A stretch of DNA of 64,000 bases from Mycteria americana. Lineage: Eukaryota > Chordata > Aves > Ciconiiformes > Ciconiidae. Under the pieces are notes generated by a model. That model was not told the origin of the DNA. It ran no database searches and saw only the letters and a program-made list of their open reading frames with translations. Location of the stretch: contig NC_134367.1 of assembly GCF_035582795.1 (NCBI RefSeq), positions 111,214,062 to 111,278,061 of the forward strand, read 5' to 3'. Shown here in pieces: positions 58,801 through 64,000 of this stretch. How positions within the stretch are numbered: the stretch's first letter is position 1; the number at the start of each line of letters is the position of its first letter. Both the position numbers and the translations under genes were made by a program.

Positions 58801-61099
58801 CATGTGGCAGGAGAGCTCACCTGAGCTGAATTAACCCCTACCCATTAACCCCTCTGCTTGTCACTGCAGACAGTCCCCTTGTCGGCTAAATTTGATCTCA
58901 CTGTGGTAGGAGCGCCCTTTTCACGGGGAAAAGTCTCAGCTGGAGAGTTAAAAAAATAAAACACCTAGACAGAAAATAGGTACTGGCAGGCGACGCTTTA
59001 TTCTCATTGACTGTGGGGAACGGTATGCATGAAAGCACCGCTTGAGGCCAACAGTTGCATGCATTACTCGTCGAACCTACTTTGCAAGTGCTAGAACTAA
59101 ATGCATAGAAACAGGTTCTGGGAGGCCTCATATGATGTGCACAAAAGCTTTTTTTCTCCCAAGTGCAGAAACTTCTCCCCACATTCCCAAGGGCCTGAAC
59201 ACAGCCAAAGAGAAAGGGCTTTTATTCAGCCCAGCAAAAGCGGCCTGTGCAGAGCAGCGTTTACGGGGCTCCAGAGGGAGAGATCTGCAGAGGAGGGAAA
59301 CAGCAAGAACAGCTTTTGAGGTAGAAGAAACAAAACCAGGAGGCCCTCTAGAGATGCCAACGGTTAAAAAACAAAATTGCCTGTTAAAATAGATCTCGGG
59401 CAGTAGCAAACTGCAGGTGCTTAATGAAGTGACACAGTTCAAGATCTGCTATTTAAACTCAGCCACCCTCTAACATTCTCCAGCATTTCACCCTTAGCAT
59501 TTGTGCGGACACGTATACCCTGCAGAGCCCTGTCATGCCTGCAAAACAACTGCACGCTACTAGGCTGTTCCTGTTTCTGGTAAGCTGTTAGAAAAATTTC
59601 TCGAGATGCTAAACTCCAAAATGCTCTAGCAGATCTGCAAGGACTATGGCTTCTACCAGGCCCTCAGGATCCCCGGAGACACCGGTGTTTCAGAGCCAGG
59701 TCCCTAGCCTAGATCACAGGCCAAGACTTCAGAGATGCGTTCCTGAGTGCTGCCTGCTACCGAACATTGGGAGTTAAAAACAAAAAACAGCAGAAAAAAT
59801 GTTTTAGAAGAGTCTACTAAATAATTTTGCCACTTTAGTACTGTACTAAGAAGAAAAAGAGATTCCTTAAGAGGTGACCCAATGCAACAATAGTATCTGG
59901 CAAGTTGGGGTCCTGTATAGCTTTAGACATACCAAACAATGCAGCCAATAAACCTAAGACCCCAAGACCCCTGGGATGGGCAGATCTCCCTGGAGTATTC
60001 TTCGGCCTCCCAGCTTCATACAAGGTCATTGTACCTGTCAAGAACCTATCAAAGCTCTTTTAACCTTCCACGCGCTCAGTGTGTTTCATGCTGTTATTTT
60101 CCCTTTTTTTCCTTCTCCCCAAAACTTCCATTTTTCTTTCTTTCAAAACTCTGCCAGTATATTGAGGATTATATGAACACAGATCAGGCTGCTCTGTGTT
60201 CAGGTGCTCTGTATACAGATGCACCAACATCTGCTGCTTTCAGCCCTTCCTCTCTGCTCTCATCATTTCTCCCCTTGTGCTTCCAAACCTTTGTATGGTG
60301 AAGGACTGGCACATCCCTTCCTCACTGAATCTCAGGTTCAGAAGTGCTTTATTGGTCTGCATAAAAGGCAAACCCTTCACTTCTCAAGACGGAAAAAAAG
60401 ACATTTGGAAAATGTATACATTTTAACAAACTACACCTTGTCCCACAATGCCTGCCCACAGCTTACCTCTCCCCAGCTTCTGTAGGACACCCTCAGCCCA
60501 CGCACTGCCCAGCACCCTGTGTGTCACCCAGCACCCCCTGCGAGGTGGCACAGACTCCTGCCCCGAGCCCCTCTCCTGCACCTCGCCAGGGGTGCCCCGA
60601 GGTGCTGGGAGGCAGTCGCATGGCACCGGTCACCTCGCCACAGCAGTCCATTGCATGGGGGAGCACAGGGGACTACAGATAAGATGCATCCCCTGAAATG
60701 GGAAGAAAATTTCAGTGCAGCTGGGGAGATTTCTGCTGTCATGGGGTGGGCGGTCTGAGCTTGACCTGCACATCTCAGGTATCTGCCAGTGCACCAGCAG
60801 CTACCAGAGACTTGTAAAGGGGCTACCTGGCAGCTTCAAACCGACGGTGTACGCTGGCACATACAGTGAGCTGCACACCCTCCGATAACCCCACCGCGTA
60901 TCATCCGGGCTAGCAGGTTCTGGTTTCTCATTATCTGCTTCCCAAATCAAGCCATCTAATCCTATATCCCCAATGCTTCCAAAGCCCATTTCTTACTTTG
61001 TAAGTAAATATATATATATGCACATCTCTTACTTGTTAAGTATGTATATAAAAATATTTTTTTCCTTTTTACAGTTACAAATTGCATTTGCATACTGGT
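49834..61099. other. Intergenic, PCARE to TOGARAM2
   Basis: About 11 kb between two converging 3' ends. ORFs of up to 159 residues occur (for example 57700-58179 and 51038-51430), but they overlap each other in several frames, lack family motifs and have no clear splice partners. A short direct duplication lies at 57260-57293. No RNA gene or CpG island was recognised. Confidence 0.55.
57260..57298. repeat. 16-bp direct duplication ending in an NF-kB-like site
   Basis: AGTCTCCAAAGGGGAC at 57260-57275 is repeated exactly at 57278-57293 with a two-base spacer. The second copy continues into TTTCC, making GGGACTTTCC (57289-57298), the classical kappa-B sequence. Function unknown. Confidence 0.75.
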
Positions 61100-61182
61100 T
61101 TTATTTTTTTGGTATCTATGCAAGCTTCTTAGGGAAGATGAGCTTAAGATAGAAAACTTTTGAAAATATTTTCTTTTGGTTT

Positions 61183-61188
61183 TTTATT
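61183..61188 (-). terminator. TOGARAM2: Candidate TOGARAM2 polyadenylation signal
   Basis: AATAAA on the minus strand, 177 bases after the stop codon. A second one at 61100-61105 is about as plausible. Confidence 0.4.
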
Positions 61189-61364
61189 ATTTTTTAAAAG
61201 CCTACATCAAAATGTAACTTGTATATCTGTAGCTATAAACTCTGTAGGGTAAATTTTGTTCTTCAAACACATGGAATAAAACCAATGCCACCGCCACATC
61301 CACCTTTGCCTCCACCTGTCCCACTCAGCACCTCTCCATTAGCTTCCCAGAGCACACCAAGCTT

Positions 61365-61609
61365 TCATTCAACATTCAGGTCCAAAATGTTCCAGAGGTT
61401 TTTCACCACAGACTGAGACTGGCTGGCGGCATGGTCCTTCAGCCTGGAGCCCATCACATCGTAGAGGCTCTTTGCAAGCTTGGTGACCACAGCCTTGACA
61501 TTGCCACTTCGGATAGGCAGGGCTCTGTTTCCCAGGAAGAACCAGAGCACAGGCAGGGTGTAGCGCTTGACAGTTTGGGGTTTCCGGGGATAAACAGCTG
61601 CCACAAGCA
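61365..61609 (-). CDS. TOGARAM2: TOGARAM2 last coding exon
   Basis: The acceptor CTTGGCAG|TGCTTG is at 61609/61610. The exon has two bases, 80 codons and TGA (61365-61367). The longer open frame upstream is intron read-through. Confidence 0.75.
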
Positions 61610-63976
61610 CTGCCAAGCAAGAGAGACAAGCTTCTTAACAACCTTTAATGCAAACAAGTACCTACATTTATTTTTGGTTCTTGGAAGCCTTTTCTGGCTA
61701 ATATCAACAAGCACAAAGAGCCCGATGATCCAGAAATAGGCAACAGTGGCTGGGCATCCACTGAACAGAACAACCAACCTCTGAGGACCTTGATTTCTCC
61801 AAATCAGAGGCTTTGTATCTGTGATAGACTTAGCAAAGTGAATCACTTCGCAGGTGATTTACATTTTGTAAATCATTTCACTATCCACTTCTGCATTACA
61901 CATGACAAAAATGTCAAATCACTGTTTATTTCCATTAAGAAGTTGTCTAAACCAGCTGCTGAAGATTTTGAAATGCAGCTTAGAGAGGTAATTGAAAGAT
62001 TTCTAATAAAAAGGATGATTACTTTTTTGTGACCTTTGATGAAAAATGCCGAAAGTCTAATCTGGCAGTTCCCTTTGCTCAGTGGCACACAGCAAACAGC
62101 AGTATTATATCACACTTCAAAACTCCAGCCCACAAAAGACGTGTGCTGCATGACAGTTTTATTAGAAACATCAGTGACTAACTGATGTCTTTGGCAGAAT
62201 GGTCTAATTTGAGCTTTTTTCCCCTCATACTTGGTGGCTTCTAATGAACAGCTGTTTCAAACTTCAGGATGTCTTAGATAATTGCCCAGACCCCATTGCC
62301 ATGGCATTTGAGCATCTCACAAGTTTAATGGCATTTACCCTCACAAAGTTCCCTGAAATGAGGAAATAGAGATAGAAAAATCTTACACAGGGGGCTGAAA
62401 TTTAACCAAAAAACAAGCATTCCCTCTCATTCTCTCTGCAGTCTGCTCTCAGCTCATTTTATGAACTGAACTATATTAAATACAAACAAAAATTTACTAC
62501 CAGTAGGCTCCTTGCATGGCAGATTCTGCTGAGAGATCAAAATCTGAAATGGTCTGGAGACAGAGTTCTTATTTTCTGTTCAGTGGAAATGTTATGCAGT
62601 AACCATTTATTATTCTGTAGTGGAAGGACCTTAATTTTCTCTATGCTGTTAATCTAGCATCAGTCATCAACATTTAAACAGCTCCTGAAAGTACCTAAAA
62701 ACAATTCTGGTAAGCAGGAAAAAGGTTATGGTACCTATTTTAAAATGGGAGTCCATTTGAGTTTAAATGCTATTAAACACAGTGGTCACTATGGAGCTTC
62801 AGAAGAGAAAGAGCTGTCTGTTCCCACTAAATCCCAGAGAGAACATCTGCTCTCTCTAAAGCAGTCCCAATTTATGTTCAAATGCTTTATTTGAAAAAGC
62901 GATTAAAATAACTGTAAAACTAAATTCTATGTTTATGGAGATTTACTTTATTCAAATTATCTTTAAAGGCCCTTTTACATTCTATATGGCTAAGGATGCC
63001 CTTTTGAGATTCATAATAAAGAAGCAAAGTGTATTAAACCTTGGATTAAAAGATGCTGGCATAATTAGCAGTGGATTTAGCCCTAATTAAAGCAAGGCTA
63101 TAAACAGTCTTCTCTAGTATATACTGAGATTATCATTTTTTCCATTCCTTGGCTATTGCTGACATAGCAAGCTACTGTTATAAATCAATTATCAGCTGCA
63201 TTTGTAGTGTGTTGGACACCGTTGATATAGAAATAGACTGTTTGCACATCCTGCAATGCTCAGAGTCCAAGGTCATATCTGCAATACAGGCAGGGAGCCT
63301 CAGTGGGTTGGGCTGAACTGCCTGCTTCTGCTCCTCTGCCCCCAAATCCTGCCTTGCACCAAATCCTTGCCTGTAATATGTGCGTTGAGTTTTCACATGC
63401 GCTATGACCCCTAGGCTCTGCAGGATTCAGCCTCCAAAGTTTCCAACAGGAAAACAAGAATCCTGTGATGACAATACAAACTGATCCTCAGAAATACCAG
63501 TTGCCACCATTTTTTCTAAAGGATGGTCTTTCACTTTAGAAAAGGGACCTCTTACAGACCTCCATGACCTTTACTGTACTGTCCTTCAAAGAGAGGAGCC
63601 AGCCAGGGTAGTTTTAGCCCCTTTCTTTCCTGGAGGCAAGTCCTAAGATGCCCCAGTGAGAGAGCTCCGTGCTGGAGCCCAACTGCCATCCTCATCTCAC
63701 ATGCTGCAAGCCTCCGCAGCAGTCAGGCAAACCCCTGCCAAATATACCTACTATGTGTATTTCACAGGAGCTCAGGACGTTCTGGTGTTTTATGAGCTAC
63801 TGCACTGTCTATTCAGAGGCATTCCCTCTAAATATTCCCTCTGAAGACTTCTTGACTTAGAAGTGGAGATTAGCTGAAGCAGGCAATACCTGAGAGAGAT
63901 TCTGTGACATCCAGCAGAGCTTGGCCACTGAGGAAACACACACGCTGGGCAAGTGCTTGCAGCAGCAACATGTTAT
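61365..63976 (-). CDS. TOGARAM2: TOGARAM2 (FAM179A), TOG array regulator of microtubules 2, C-terminal part
   Basis: Two exons, 63890-63976 and 61365-61609, join in frame (TCA G|TG) to give the last ~109 residues and a TGA stop; the rest lies beyond the right edge. The visible part reads as alpha-helical TOG/HEAT-like repeat: LLLQALAQRVCFLSGQALL, then KRYTLPVLWFFLGN and NVKAVVTKLAKSLYDVMGSR. TOG domains bind tubulin; the paralogue TOGARAM1 is a ciliary microtubule regulator. Identification rests on the FLGN…SGNV.AVVTKLAKSLY pattern, remembered from the family, and on synteny: in human, TOGARAM2 is the next gene past PCARE and points toward it, as here. Which TOG domain this is cannot be decided from so little. 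Confidence 0.72.
61610..63889 (-). other. TOGARAM2: TOGARAM2 last intron
   Basis: 2.28 kb, AT-rich; no further exon, repeat or RNA gene was recognised. The minus-strand ORF at 61454-61846 overlaps the last exon in another frame and is not supported. Confidence 0.65.
63890..63976 (-). CDS. TOGARAM2: TOGARAM2 penultimate coding exon
   Basis: An 87-nt exon (2 + 28 codons + 1) with a strong acceptor, TTTCTCTTTCAG|ATAACA, and donor, TCTCAG|GTATTG. Its phases fit the last exon exactly. Confidence 0.7.
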
Positions 63977-64000
63977 CTGAAAGAGAAACATGTATTTCTG

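Noticed and set aside
61454-61846. 130-residue minus-strand ORF overlapping the TOGARAM2 last exon
   Set aside because: It uses a different frame from the exon that matches the TOG family and crosses the splice acceptor.
1-64000. CRISPR arrays, bacterial operons, tRNA and rRNA genes
   Set aside because: The DNA is vertebrate. No regularly spaced repeat array with unique spacers exists, and no tRNA cloverleaf or rRNA sequence was recognised by eye. A tRNAscan or Rfam search would be decisive.

Overview
This window is vertebrate nuclear DNA, and almost certainly from a bird. The genes are split by long GT-AG introns. The best interspersed repeats are CR1 LINE 3' ends closing on ATTCTATG-type repeats, which is the usual avian form, and there is an avian-type LTR retroelement. 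The species cannot be fixed from the sequence. Human gene structures, used here from memory, give the order CLIP4 - PCARE - TOGARAM2. That is the human chromosome 2p23 order, with CLIP4 and PCARE head to head and PCARE and TOGARAM2 tail to tail.

Layout. From 1 to about 29,850 (minus strand) lies CLIP4, a CAP-Gly/ankyrin microtubule-associated protein. Twelve coding exons give 548 complete codons plus two bases, from the start ATG at 25713 to the donor at 700. The exons for the third CAP-Gly domain lie beyond the left edge. Three upstream exons (5' UTR) lead to a CpG island at about 29,270-30,085. From 30,086 to 41,223 is the head-to-head intergenic region, which carries one LTR element with two ~595-bp LTRs (35,351-37,982). 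It has no visible gag, pol or env, and an internal array of about 13 units of ~48-50 bp. PCARE (plus strand, photoreceptor ciliary actin regulator) is complete in two exons, 41,224-44,966 and 49,121-49,250, and encodes 1,290 residues. From about 49,834 to 61,100 there is no gene I can support. TOGARAM2 (minus strand) enters from the right with its last two coding exons, 63,890-63,976 and 61,365-61,609.

How they relate. CLIP4 and TOGARAM2 belong to microtubule/cilium-related protein families, and PCARE shapes actin at the photoreceptor cilium base. The shared neighbourhood is conserved synteny, not an operon. I found no undescribed system. The most unusual items are the internal tandem array of the LTR element, a four-codon upstream ORF in CLIP4 whose stop codon is created by splicing, a perfect 30-bp palindrome in a CLIP4 intron, and a CR1 reverse-transcriptase remnant split by an A/C-rich tract.
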